From: Hymenobacter cheonanensis | Lineage (GTDB): Bacteria; Bacteroidota; Bacteroidia; Cytophagales; Hymenobacteraceae | Direction of reading: 5' to 3' | DNA length: 64,000 nt | NCBI RefSeq assembly: GCF_030581075.1 | Contig: NZ_JAUQSW010000014.1 | Span: forward strand, 1-64,000 | Shown: positions 24,798 through 33,883 of the stretch, piece by piece | Numbering within the stretch: the first letter of the stretch is position 1 | How the letters are laid out: the number at the start of each line of letters is the position of its first letter | Made by a program: the position numbers and the translations under genes | The notes under the pieces: generated by a model | Seen by the model: only the letters and a program-made list of their open reading frames with translations | What the model was told of the DNA's origin: nothing | The model's database searches: none

Positions 24798-26129
24798 CTA
24801 GCGCACGGCCAGCATCTTTTTGCCCTCGGCCTCTACCTCGGGGTTGAGGTAGGGCGCCGTATTCAGGGCCTTGGTAATGAGGGCCTGGCCCTCGGCCACC
24901 TGGCCAGTTTTGGTGAGGATGAGGCCGGCGCGGCACAGCAGCACGGGGTTTTGCGAGTTGGTGCGGCGGGCCACAGCCATGTACTTCTGGGCCTCCTTAA
25001 AGTCGCCGCGCTTGTAGTAAACCCAGGCCAGGGTTTCGTTCACGTCGATGTTGTCGGGGCGGCGGGCGTACTCGATTTTGGCGTGTTCCAGCGCCTTGTC
25101 CAGCTCGCCGGTTTTGAGGTAGGCGTAGGCCAGCTCGCGGTCGGTGTAGTGGCCTAGCTGCTCGTTGTCGTTGGCATCTTTGGCGGCGGCGGCCAGCATC
25201 TCCACCGATTCGCGGGCCATTTTATTGGCCTCCTCGGGCTGGTGGTTGAGGCGGTACACATCCACCAGCTCATCGGTAAAGGCGTAGTCCTTCACCGTAG
25301 CGCGGGCCAGGTTCAGGTCTTTGATGGCCGTGGGATAATCGTGGCGGGCGGCGGCCACCCGGGCCAGCCCCGCCAGCGCGTAGGCGTAGTTGGGGCGCAT
25401 GGCCAGCGCCTGCTGGTAATAGCCTTCGGCCTCGGGCAAGTGGCCGCTCACTTCGTAGAGGTGGCCCAGCGCCACGCGGCTCCACTCGGTTTGCTCCAGG
25501 CCGGGGTAGCCGGCTTTCACGGCCTTGTCCATGGCGTCGATGGCGCCGGGCACGTCGCCATAAATCTCGCGCAGGTAGCTCACCCGGGCGTAGGCCGTAA
25601 GGTCGGGGCGCACCTGGTTCATCTTATCGGCCGTTTGCACGGCTTCGGGGTAGCGGCCCAGCTCCACGTTGGCATCGGTGAGCAGGCCGTACACGTAGCC
25701 GCTGCTGGGGTTAATTGCCTGCGCCTGCTGGGCCAGGGCTAGCCCCTGCGAAAAGTGGTGCTGCGTGAGGCTCAGCGAGGCCTGGCAGCACAGGGCCTCA
25801 AAGTTTTCGGGGTCCGTCTTCAGCACTTGCTGCAAAAGCTCCATTGCCGCCGCGTCGTAATACGGGTGGTTGCCAGTAATGCGGCCCTCCTGCATGTAGG
25901 CCTCGGCCAGCAGCAGGCGGCTTTTCTGGTCGCTGGGGTCGGCGCGCAGCCTGGCCAGCAGGCCCTGCATCGAGGCTTTGGTATTCACCCACTCGCCGCC
26001 CAGCGCCAGGCGCCCAATGCGGTCTTTGGGCTCGGGCAGGCCGGGCGGGCCCTGCTTCTTGAAAAAAATAATGGCTAGCACCGCCAGCCCGAAGGCCAGC
26101 AGCAGCGCAGGGTAAAGCTTTTTACGCAT
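24798..26129 (-). CDS. TPR-repeat protein with N-terminal membrane anchor
   Basis: 443 residues. The membrane segment is at about 6-23 (ALLLAFGLAVLAIIFF), after which the protein is almost wholly tetratricopeptide repeats, for example HLPEAEGYYQQALAMRPNYA and DKALEHAKIEYARRPDN, up to about residue 430. It would be an inner-membrane or periplasmic scaffold. TPR proteins of this type occur next to HupE-like genes in Bacteroidota; here the HupE-like gene follows on the same strand, separated only by a family-A repeat. A structural role in metal import is inference. Confidence 0.85.
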   Translation of the reverse strand: MRKKLYPALLLAFGLAVLAIIFFKKQGPPGLPEPKDRIGRLALGGEWVNTKASMQGLLARLRADPSDQKSRLLLAEAYMQEGRITGNHPYYDAAAMELLQQVLKTDPENFEALCCQASLSLTQHHFSQGLALAQQAQAINPSSGYVYGLLTDANVELGRYPEAVQTADKMNQVRPDLTAYARVSYLREIYGDVPGAIDAMDKAVKAGYPGLEQTEWSRVALGHLYEVSGHLPEAEGYYQQALAMRPNYAYALAGLARVAAARHDYPTAIKDLNLARATVKDYAFTDELVDVYRLNHQPEEANKMARESVEMLAAAAKDANDNEQLGHYTDRELAYAYLKTGELDKALEHAKIEYARRPDNIDVNETLAWVYYKRGDFKEAQKYMAVARRTNSQNPVLLCRAGLILTKTGQVAEGQALITKALNTAPYLNPEVEAEGKKMLAVR

Positions 26130-26490
26130 AAAAAGAAGAGTATCGTTTCCGCATTAAGGTAGTTCGGTGGCCGGAGGACAGAAACAGTGGGTGGGAAAAG
26201 GTGCGTAAACGTAACTGCAGGCCTCGGGGCTAAGCTATTTAGCGCTGGCCCCGAATAATTTAGCCCGGCAGGCGAAACTACCTACGATGCAGCTTACAAA
26301 ACGGATTATGGCCCGGCCAAGGCCGGGGGCAACCGGCCGGGCCGCAACTTTTTGGCCCGCCCCGGCTTACTACCTACTGGCTAGCCTGGCCCGCCCCGCC
26401 CGCGCCGCCGGGCGTACTTTTGCGGGCCGGGCGGCGGTTTATCTCACTTGTTTTTTGCGGGCTGCGTGGGCGCGGCCGCTTTTTTTTCTT
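26130..26490. other. Intergenic region upstream of the Hsp70 gene
   Basis: Divergent spacer between the TPR gene (-) and the Hsp70 gene (+). Apart from the -7 box at 26415-26422 I see no gene, repeat or RNA. The Hsp70 frame is open back to 26287, but that stretch contains the promoter box and lacks Hsp70-like sequence. Confidence 0.5.
26415..26422 (+). promoter_or_regulatory. -7 box TACTTTTG of the Hsp70 gene
   Basis: Match to TAnnTTTG, 68 bases upstream of the ATG at 26491; no clear -33 element in this GC-rich stretch. Confidence 0.45.
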
Positions 26491-28365
26491 ATGGCTAAAG
26501 TTGCCATCAATCTCGCCACGGGGGCCATTCAGCAGGAAGAGCTGATTGTGGGCATCGACCTGGGCACCACCAACAGCCTCGTGGCCTACGTGCACCCCGA
26601 AACCCGCCAGCCGGCCGCCATCAACGACCTGGGCCGCGGCACCATCGTGCCGTCGGTGGTGCATTTTCCGGCCGATGGCAGCACGCCGCTCATCGGCAAC
26701 GAGGCTAAGGATTTCCTGCTTTCTGACCCCGCCCACACCATTTATTCGGTGAAGCGCCTGCTGGGCAAAAGCTACCGCGACCTGGGCCAGCACGCCGGCC
26801 AGCTCGGGTACAAAGTCATCGACGACGACACCGAAGGCCTGGTGAAAGTGCGCGTGGGCGAGCGCTTCTACTCGCCCATCGAGCTGTCGGCCGACATCCT
26901 GCGCGAGCTGCGCCACCGCGCCGAGCACGCCCTCAAAACGCCGGTGCGCCGCGCCGTTATCACGGTGCCGGCCTACTTCAACGACTCGCAGCGCCAGGCC
27001 ACCCGCGACGCCGGCCGCCTGGCGGGCCTCGAAGTACTGCGCATCGTGAACGAGCCCACCGCCGCCGCTCTGGCCTACGGCATCGGCCTTGACCCTAGCG
27101 AAGAAAAAACCGTGGCCGTGTACGACCTCGGCGGCGGCACCTTCGATATCAGCATCCTGCGCCTGCACCAGGGCATTTTTGAGGTGCTGAGCACCCACGG
27201 CGACACCTGGCTGGGCGGCGACGATATGGACCGCGCCGTGGTGGAATTTTGGCTGGAAAAATTCCCGCTAGCCGCCACTTTCAAAGAAGTGCCAGCCCTG
27301 CAGCAGCAGCTGCGCCTGGCCGCCGAAATGGCCAAGCGCTACCTCAGCCAGCACGATGATTTCACAACCCAGCTCATTGATGGCGACGAAGAGGTGACTG
27401 TCGTCACGCTCACCCGCGCCGAGTTCGACGGCCTCATCGGGCCGCTCGTGGCGCGTACTATTGCGGCCTGCCGCCAGGCGCTCGGCGATGCCGGGCTAGC
27501 CCCCGCCGCCATCCAGGCGGTGCTGCTGGTAGGCGGCTCTACGCGCGTGCCGCTGGTGGTGGAGGAAGTGTCGAAGTTCTTCGGCCAGCCGGCCAACAAC
27601 TCGCTGAACCCCGATGAAGTGGTAGCGCTGGGCGCCGCCATTCAGGCCGATATCTTGGCCGGCAACCGCCGCGACGTGCTGCTGCTCGATGTGACGCCGC
27701 TCACGCTGGGCATCGAAACGCTGGGCGGACTTATGGACGCCATTATTCCGCGCAATTCCAAGATTCCGACCAAGGCCGGGCGCCAGTACACCACGAGCGT
27801 GGATGGCCAGGTAAACCTGAAAATCGGCGTGTATCAGGGTGAGCGCGACCTGGTGGGCGAAAACCGCAAGCTGGGCGAATTTGTGCTCACGGGCATCCCG
27901 GCCATGCCGGCGGGCCTGCCCAAAATCGACGTCAACTTCTTCCTCAATGCCGACGGCATCCTGCGCGTAGAGGCCGTGGAGCTGCGCTCGAACACCCGCC
28001 AGCAGGTCGACATCAAGCCCCAGTACGGCCTCACCGACGACCAGGTGGAGCAAATGCTGATGGACTCGCTCCTCAATGCCAAGCAGGATGTGGCCGCCCG
28101 CCTGCTCATCGAGGCCCGCACCGCCGCCGAGCAGCTGCTCTACCAGGTCGAGCGCTTCCTCAAAAAGAACGCCGAGCACCTCGAAGCCGATGAGGTAGGC
28201 ACCACCACTGCTAAAACCGACGAGCTGCGCGAAGCCCTTAAAGGCAATGACCGCGACCTCATTCTCAAGCGCATGGATGAGCTGGATGAGCTAACCCGCC
28301 CCTTCGCCGAGCGCGTGATGAACATCTCCATCAAGCAGGCCATGAGCGGCAAAAAAATAGGCTAG
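26491..28365 (+). CDS. Hsp70-family chaperone (HscA-like)
   Basis: 624 residues. Hsp70 ATPase motifs are present: GIDLGTTNS near residue 22, [21 protein letters not shown], and GGSTRVP in the second lobe. The substrate-binding domain follows ([14 protein letters not shown]) with a shorter lid than DnaK. The short acidic DnaK C-terminal tail is absent and the length of about 620 fits HscA, the Fe-S assembly chaperone, but no isc genes are adjacent, so a general Hsp70 role is also possible. ATG at 26491 gives [11 protein letters not shown]; the 68 upstream in-frame codons are rejected. It is followed by a strong terminator. Confidence 0.92.
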   Translation: MAKVAINLATGAIQQEELIVGIDLGTTNSLVAYVHPETRQPAAINDLGRGTIVPSVVHFPADGSTPLIGNEAKDFLLSDPAHTIYSVKRLLGKSYRDLGQHAGQLGYKVIDDDTEGLVKVRVGERFYSPIELSADILRELRHRAEHALKTPVRRAVITVPAYFNDSQRQATRDAGRLAGLEVLRIVNEPTAAALAYGIGLDPSEEKTVAVYDLGGGTFDISILRLHQGIFEVLSTHGDTWLGGDDMDRAVVEFWLEKFPLAATFKEVPALQQQLRLAAEMAKRYLSQHDDFTTQLIDGDEEVTVVTLTRAEFDGLIGPLVARTIAACRQALGDAGLAPAAIQAVLLVGGSTRVPLVVEEVSKFFGQPANNSLNPDEVVALGAAIQADILAGNRRDVLLLDVTPLTLGIETLGGLMDAIIPRNSKIPTKAGRQYTTSVDGQVNLKIGVYQGERDLVGENRKLGEFVLTGIPAMPAGLPKIDVNFFLNADGILRVEAVELRSNTRQQVDIKPQYGLTDDQVEQMLMDSLLNAKQDVAARLLIEARTAAEQLLYQVERFLKKNAEHLEADEVGTTTAKTDELREALKGNDRDLILKRMDELDELTRPFAERVMNISIKQAMSGKKIG

Positions 28366-28385
28366 CGAACGTGGCTAGACCGACA

Positions 28386-28424
28386 AAAAAGCCCCGGCCG
28401 CTCAGTGAGCAGCCGGGGCTTTTT
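28386..28424. terminator. Bidirectional intrinsic terminator
   Basis: Stem AAAAAGCCCCGG with its complement around a 15-base loop, flanked by A and T tracts, between the Hsp70 gene (+) and the convergent Thr-rich protein gene (-). Confidence 0.88.
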
Positions 28425-28446
28425 AGTTGGCTTCGATGGCTCGCGC

Positions 28447-28863
28447 TTAGGGGCGCGTAGTGGTAGTGTTGGTGCTCGTGCCGGTGCGCGTGCGGCTGTT
28501 GAGGCGGCGGGTTTGCTGCGTGCCCGGCGTGGTGGGGCTGCCCGCTGGCTGGTCCGTACGCAGCGTACCGCCATCTACGGTGCGGGTGGAGGTGCCATTG
28601 GGGTACATGGTGCTGCCCGAAGTACCGATGGGCGTAGTCGCGCCGGGCGATACCGTGCCCGTGCCGATTACGCTGCCGACGCCGGTACCCGAGGTAGTGC
28701 TGGGCTGGCCCGGCACAACGGTGCCCATGCCCGTGGCCGACGTAGCCGGCGCGCCCGGGGTGCTCATGGTGCCCGGCGCGCCCACTACGGGCGTTTGGGC
28801 GAAGGCCGAAAAGCTGGTAGCTAGGCCCAGCAGGGCGGCGCCAAAAAATTGGGTGGTTTTCAT
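28447..28863 (-). CDS. Secreted Thr/Gly/Ser/Pro-rich low-complexity protein
   Basis: 138 residues. A clear signal peptide (about 1-22, ending AFAQ) is followed by a mature part made almost entirely of Thr, Gly, Ser, Pro and Val in loose repeats (GTVVPGQPSTTSGTGVG, GTGTVSPGATTPIG). It looks unstructured and possibly surface or matrix associated. ATG at 28863 is used; a TTG two codons earlier is not needed. The sequence is repetitive enough that the opposite strand is also open for more than 900 bases, which is an artefact. No family recognised. Confidence 0.7.
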   Translation of the reverse strand: MKTTQFFGAALLGLATSFSAFAQTPVVGAPGTMSTPGAPATSATGMGTVVPGQPSTTSGTGVGSVIGTGTVSPGATTPIGTSGSTMYPNGTSTRTVDGGTLRTDQPAGSPTTPGTQQTRRLNSRTRTGTSTNTTTTRP

Positions 28864-29176
28864 AATCAAGGATGGAAAAGGAAGTTGCCAGGTAGGAATT
28901 TCCGGGGCCGCTTGGCTTGCAGGAAGGCTTTATCTTACGCAGTCTGAGTTTATAAGGCTAAAAATCAGCCGCTGCCGGACGGGCCGCCTGGCCCTTTTTT
29001 ATCTCCAATTAGCAGGCACGTTTCTTACTTACAGGCAGTTACCAGGTCTAGCGTGCAGTCAGCAAAGTTTACGTCCGGTTAGCCCGGGTTCGGGAATGGC
29101 CAATCCCGCACCTGAGCCAGTTCAGCGCTTAGCAACGACAGGTGGCGTAAATTTGAGGATATCTCCGACTGATTTA
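28864..29176. other. Intergenic region upstream of sbcD
   Basis: Divergent spacer. It holds the sbcD -7 box at 29148-29155. It also holds a small hairpin with a T tract (GGGCC-GCCT-GGCCC then six T, 28981-29000) that reads as a plus-strand terminator although no plus-strand gene ends before it. Nothing else recognised. Confidence 0.5.
29148..29155 (+). promoter_or_regulatory. -7 box TAAATTTG of sbcDC
   Basis: Match to TAnnTTTG, 21 bases upstream of the sbcD ATG at 29177; the -33 region has no clear TTTG. Confidence 0.55.
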
Positions 29177-30433
29177 ATGCGCGTATTGCACACCGCCGAT
29201 TGGCATTTGGGCCAGCGTTTCCAGAATGGGCATGAGCGCCTTGAGGAACATCGCTGCTTTTTACAGTGGCTGGGCCACACGATTGCCGAGCGGCAAGTAG
29301 AAGTGCTGGTAGTGGCTGGCGACGTTTTTGATACCGGCGCGCCTTCGGCGGCGGCCCGGCAGCTTTACTACGACTTTCTGGCCGACCTGCGCCGCAGCAA
29401 TACCTGCCACGACGTGGTAGTAGTGGGCGGCAACCACGACTCGGCTGCCACGCTCAACGCCTCGGCCGGCCTGCTGAAAGGGCTCCGGGTGCACGTAGTA
29501 GGCGGTGTGCCCGCCGCGGTGGAAGAGCAGTGCCTGGCCCTGCCGCACGGCGCCGCTAGCCCCCGGCTACTGGTGGCGGCGGTGCCTTTCCTGCGCGATG
29601 GCGACGTGCGCCGCCTGGTAGTGGGCGAAACCTTTCAGGAGCGGGAGGAGCGCTTGCGAGCGGGCATTGCGGCGCACTATCAGCAGGTAGCCGACTGCTT
29701 GCGTGGCTCGTTTGCGGCGGGCATACCAGTGCTGGCCACGGGCCACCTGTTTGCGGCGGGCTGCGCCGACAATGACCAGCTCACTGAGCGCCCGCTTAGC
29801 ATTGGCAACCTGGGTCAGATTACCGCCGATGCCTTTCCTGACCTGTTCGATTACGTGGCCCTGGGCCACCTGCATCGCCCCCAGGTGGTGGGCGGCCAGG
29901 CCCGGGTGCGCTATTCGGGCGCGCCCGTGCCCCTCTCCTTTTCCGAAACCGCTTACCCGCAGCAGGTGCTGCTGCTCACCTTTGCGGCCGAGCCGGGCTG
30001 CCCGGCCGTTGAAGTGCTGGAAGTGCCCTGCACCCGCCGCCTGCTGCGCCTGCGCGGCAGCCTGCCCGAGGTGCTGGCAGCCCTCGCCGCCTACGACAAT
30101 GCCGGCTACCAGCACGAGGCCTGGGCCGAGGTGCTCGTGCGGCCCGGCCTGCCCTGGGCCGAGGTGCAGGAGCAGGTACGCGAAGCCTGGCTGGCTACCC
30201 AGGGCAAAATCAGGGTGGTGGCCGGCCCCCGCCCCTGGCGCGATGCCGACGCCCAGGAGGCAGCGCCTCAGGCCGAGCCAGCAACTACCCCTAGCCTGCC
30301 CCACCTCGATGAGCTAACGCCGCAAACCGTGTTCGACCAGTTGCTTGACACCCCGGCCTACGCGGGGTTTGAGCCCGCCGCGCGTGAAGAGCTGCGCGGC
30401 ACCTTTGCCGAATTGCTGCGGCTGGCCAGCTAG
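29177..30433 (+). CDS. sbcD: Exonuclease SbcCD subunit D
   Basis: 418 residues. Metallophosphoesterase motifs in order: HTADWHLGQ at the N-terminus, GDVFDTGAPS, GGNHDSA, then TGHLFAAGC and ALGHLHRPQ, supplying the two-metal site. The C-terminal capping region follows. SbcD is the nuclease subunit of the Mre11/Rad50-like complex that opens hairpins and cuts ends of double-stranded DNA. ATG at 29177 gives MRVLHTADWHLGQ, the family N-terminus; the 239 in-frame upstream codons overlap the opposite gene and are not coding. sbcC follows after 57 bases. Hairpin-cleaving activity is relevant in a genome with so many long palindromes. Confidence 0.95.
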   Translation: MRVLHTADWHLGQRFQNGHERLEEHRCFLQWLGHTIAERQVEVLVVAGDVFDTGAPSAAARQLYYDFLADLRRSNTCHDVVVVGGNHDSAATLNASAGLLKGLRVHVVGGVPAAVEEQCLALPHGAASPRLLVAAVPFLRDGDVRRLVVGETFQEREERLRAGIAAHYQQVADCLRGSFAAGIPVLATGHLFAAGCADNDQLTERPLSIGNLGQITADAFPDLFDYVALGHLHRPQVVGGQARVRYSGAPVPLSFSETAYPQQVLLLTFAAEPGCPAVEVLEVPCTRRLLRLRGSLPEVLAALAAYDNAGYQHEAWAEVLVRPGLPWAEVQEQVREAWLATQGKIRVVAGPRPWRDADAQEAAPQAEPATTPSLPHLDELTPQTVFDQLLDTPAYAGFEPAAREELRGTFAELLRLAS

Positions 30434-30490
30434 TTTTCCCTTAGCCCTGCGGGTGTAATTTTAGGGTTCCGCTGTTTTCGATAGTTTCCT

Positions 30491-33400
30491 GTGCGCATTA
30501 TTTCCGTTGCCTGCCGCAACATTAACTCGCTACGCGGCACCCGCGAGCACCGCCTCGATTTTGAAGCCGCGCCCCTGGAGGGCTGCGGCCTCTTCGCCAT
30601 TACGGGCGCAACGGGGGCCGGCAAAACAACGCTGCTCGATGCGATTACCCTGGCCCTCTACAACCAGACGCCCCGCCAAAAAAACTCGCAGGCGTTGCTC
30701 AGCCACGGCGAGGGAGAAGGCTGGGCCGAAGTAGTGTACGAGGTAGAAGCCGGCCGCTTCTTGAGCCGCTGGAGCTTGCAGCGCGCCCACAAGCGGCGCG
30801 GCGGCAACTTGCAAACGCCCACCATGGAGGTGTGCTCCTGGCCCGATGCCAAGCCCCTCACGCAAAAGCTAACCGAAAGTATTCAGCAGAATACCTTGCT
30901 TACCGGGCTTGACTACGAGCAGTTTAAGCGCTCAGTGCTGCTGGCTCAGGGTGACTTCGACAAGTTTTTGAAGGCGAAAGACGATGAGCGCGCCGGCCTG
31001 CTTGAGCGCATGACGGGCACCGCCATTTACAAGCAGCTTTCGCGCCAGGCCCACGAGCGCAAAGTAGCCGAGGAGCTGGCCGAAGAGAAGCTGGCTACCC
31101 AGCTAGGCTACGTAAGCCTGCTCGCCCCCGAAGACATAGCGGCCAAGCGCACCGCTACCGAAGCTCTGACCGCGGCCCTGGCTACGGCGGCGCAAGCGGT
31201 GGCGGCCCAGCGTGCCGCGCACGACTGGCATGGCAGGCTGGCCGAGCTGGCGGGCAAGCTGGCCGCCGCCGGCCGGGCCGTAGCCCAGGCCGAAACCGAG
31301 CTGGCCAACCACCGCCCGGCCCTCGACCGCCTGGCTGCCCACCAGGCGGCTGAGCCCTTTGAAGAGCCTTGGAACACGGCCCGCAACGTAGAAGCGGAAG
31401 CTCGCAAGGCCGGCGAAAAGTACCACGAGCTGGATGCCTTGGCAAAAGGCGCGGCCACGAAGCTTACTAAAGCCCAGGCCGTGACGGCCGAGCTAGCGGC
31501 CACTTGGCAGCACACCACCCACGACCTGGCACGCGAGCAGCCCGTACTTGCGGAGGCCCTCAAGCAGTTGCCCAATCTGCAAACGCTACAAAGGGTTTTG
31601 CAGGAAGCCGCTACCGACCACTCGGCCAAAGTCAATGCGCAGGCTGCTGCCCGCCAGCAGCTGGCCGAAGCCGAAACCAAGCTCGACCTTACCCAGCAGC
31701 AACTGGCCGACGTGACGAGCTGGCTGGCTACCCACGCGGGCGACGCGCAGCTGCCCGACCGGCTCAACGACCTCGACCACCTGCTTCAGGGCCGCGAAGC
31801 CGTTCTAAAACAGCATAAAGAGCACAGCGAGGAACACAGGCTGCTGCTCACCACGCTCGAAGGCGCCCGCCAAAAGCGCGTCAGCGCCGCCAAAGCGGGC
31901 GAGCAGGCCGCCGAGGCCCTGCGCGCCCTGGCGGAAGAGGCCAGCCAGGGCGCGCAGCAGTATGCCGCTCTCTGGCACGATGCGCAAGCGCGCGCCACCC
32001 GGCTTAAAGCCGAGCTAGCCGACAGGCAGCACCAGCACGGGCGCTGGTACGAGCAGCTGGTAGGCAAGCAGTTTCTGGCCAACCACCAAAATCTGCTCCG
32101 CACGGGCCAGCCCTGCCCGGTATGTGGCGCCCTGGAGCACCCTGCCACCGGCACCGACACCTCAGAGGAAGCCATTGAGCAGCTAACCGACCAAGTGGCC
32201 AGGGCCGAGGAAACGCTGCAACGCCTGCGCGATGAGCAATCGGCTAACCAGGAGCTGCTTACGCTACTGAGCACCGTGCCCTTAGCAGTTCCTGCCCCCA
32301 CCGTCTACCTTACCCTCGATATGGCGGCCGCCACCCGCCAGGCCCGGGCGCTGGTGCACGAGCTGGTCGATATACCCACCCGCCGGGCGCGCCTCGAAGG
32401 CGATTTGCGGCAGGCCACCGTTGTGGGGGCCAGCGCCCAGGAGCAGCAGGAAAGCGCCCAGGCCCAAGTAGCGGCAATGGCCAGTAAGCTCGAAACCATT
32501 CGGCACGAAGGCCAGCGCCTGGCCCAGCAGCTCGCCGATTTAGCCGGGGCCTTTGGTACCAGCTTCGACCCGCGCCACCCGCAGGCGCTGCGGCAAGAGT
32601 TTGAGCAGCGGGTTGCCCACTTTAAGAAGCTAACTGAGCAGCAACAAGAGCTGCGTACCCTGCGCGCCGTCACCGACGGGTCGCTCACGGGGCTGCGCCA
32701 GCAGGTGGCCGACCGGCAGGGCGAGGTGCTAGGGGCCGCGCGCCGCCGCCAAAGCGCCCAGGCGGAGTATGACACCTGTGCCGCCGGCATTGCCCGCACG
32801 CACCAGGGCTTTGCCTCGCCCCAAGCCGCCCTGGCCCACTGGGAAGGCGCCGAGCAGCTGGCGCGCCAGCTGCTTGAGCGGCAGCAACGAGCCGAGAGCG
32901 AGGCTGCCGAGCGCCACCGCACCCTGCTGGCCCGCAAGGCCGACCAGGAAACCCAGCGCGACGATGCGCTGGCCCGCGCCAAAATCTTATTCGCTGACCT
33001 CGACCGCGACCTGGTGGCGGCCGGCTACGACCCTAAGAGCTTGCGCCTGAGCGCCCTGCTGCTGCCAGCTGCCGAGCGCCCCACGCTGCGCGCCTTGCAC
33101 GCCCGCCTGCACGGGGCGGTGGAGAGCGCCCAGGCCATTCAGCGTCAGGTAGCAGCCGAGCAGCGCCACACGGCGGCCCTGGCCATCAGCCCCGAGCCAG
33201 CCGAAACGGTAGCGGCGGCCTACGAGGAGGCGCAGCGGGCGCATCAAACCCTCTATGATGAGCTGCTGCTACTGCGCAAAGCCCTCGCCGACGACGAAGC
33301 CAACCGCCAGCAGTACGCTGCCCTGGCCGACCAACTGAGCGCGCAAAAGGCCGAAACCCGCCGCTGGCGCAATCTGCACGAACTCATTGGGCACAGCGAG

Positions 33401-33883
33401 GGCACCAAATTCAGCCGCTTTGCCCAGGGCCTGACCCTAGCCCGCCTGGTGGCACTGGCCAACCAGCACCTGGCCCAGTTCAACGACCGCTACCAACTTC
33501 GGCGCAAAGACGAAACTACGCTGGGCCTGCTGGTGGCCGACGCCTACGACGACTGCACCCGCGATGTAAGCACGCTGTCGGGCGGCGAAACCTTTCTGGC
33601 CAGCCTGGCGCTGGCACTGGGGCTAGCCGAGTTGGCCTCGGCCAACTCGGCCCGGCTCGATTCGCTCTTTATTGATGAAGGCTTTGGCACGCTCGACGCC
33701 GATACGCTCGACGTAGCGCTGGCAGCGCTGAGCAGCCTGCGCCGCCGGGGCAAAACCATTGGTATCATCACGCACGTTAACCCCGACAGCTTGCGCGATT
33801 ATATTGATACTCAAGTGATAGTGGAGCGCCTAGGGCAGGGCACCAGCCGCCTGCGCCTGCTGCCCGAGGTTGCCCTGCCTTAG
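30491..33883 (+). CDS. sbcC: Exonuclease SbcCD subunit C (Rad50-like ATPase)
   Basis: 1130 residues. Walker A is GATGAGKT at 39-46. Long Ala/Glu/Gln-rich coiled coils flank a zinc-hook CPVCG (Cys542 and Cys545). The ABC signature is TLSGGETF and Walker B is SLFIDEGFGTLD near the C-terminus. It is the SMC-like ATPase partner of SbcD, controlling nuclease access to DNA ends and hairpins. The start is GTG at 30491 (MRIISVACRNINSL), which matches the expected first strand of the ATPase fold. Its stop overlaps the stop of the convergent gene by a few bases. Confidence 0.95.
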   Translation: MRIISVACRNINSLRGTREHRLDFEAAPLEGCGLFAITGATGAGKTTLLDAITLALYNQTPRQKNSQALLSHGEGEGWAEVVYEVEAGRFLSRWSLQRAHKRRGGNLQTPTMEVCSWPDAKPLTQKLTESIQQNTLLTGLDYEQFKRSVLLAQGDFDKFLKAKDDERAGLLERMTGTAIYKQLSRQAHERKVAEELAEEKLATQLGYVSLLAPEDIAAKRTATEALTAALATAAQAVAAQRAAHDWHGRLAELAGKLAAAGRAVAQAETELANHRPALDRLAAHQAAEPFEEPWNTARNVEAEARKAGEKYHELDALAKGAATKLTKAQAVTAELAATWQHTTHDLAREQPVLAEALKQLPNLQTLQRVLQEAATDHSAKVNAQAAARQQLAEAETKLDLTQQQLADVTSWLATHAGDAQLPDRLNDLDHLLQGREAVLKQHKEHSEEHRLLLTTLEGARQKRVSAAKAGEQAAEALRALAEEASQGAQQYAALWHDAQARATRLKAELADRQHQHGRWYEQLVGKQFLANHQNLLRTGQPCPVCGALEHPATGTDTSEEAIEQLTDQVARAEETLQRLRDEQSANQELLTLLSTVPLAVPAPTVYLTLDMAAATRQARALVHELVDIPTRRARLEGDLRQATVVGASAQEQQESAQAQVAAMASKLETIRHEGQRLAQQLADLAGAFGTSFDPRHPQALRQEFEQRVAHFKKLTEQQQELRTLRAVTDGSLTGLRQQVADRQGEVLGAARRRQSAQAEYDTCAAGIARTHQGFASPQAALAHWEGAEQLARQLLERQQRAESEAAERHRTLLARKADQETQRDDALARAKILFADLDRDLVAAGYDPKSLRLSALLLPAAERPTLRALHARLHGAVESAQAIQRQVAAEQRHTAALAISPEPAETVAAAYEEAQRAHQTLYDELLLLRKALADDEANRQQYAALADQLSAQKAETRRWRNLHELIGHSEGTKFSRFAQGLTLARLVALANQHLAQFNDRYQLRRKDETTLGLLVADAYDDCTRDVSTLSGGETFLASLALALGLAELASANSARLDSLFIDEGFGTLDADTLDVALAALSSLRRRGKTIGIITHVNPDSLRDYIDTQVIVERLGQGTSRLRLLPEVALP

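Noticed and set aside
26287-26490. Upstream extension of the Hsp70 protein by 68 codons
   Set aside because: It contains a TACTTTTG -7 box and lacks Hsp70-like sequence; [11 protein letters not shown] at 26491 is the better start.
28460-29176. Upstream in-frame extension of sbcD by 239 codons
   Set aside because: It overlaps the divergent secreted-protein gene, crosses a -7 box and has no resemblance to SbcD, whose N-terminus is exactly MRVLHTADWHLGQ.
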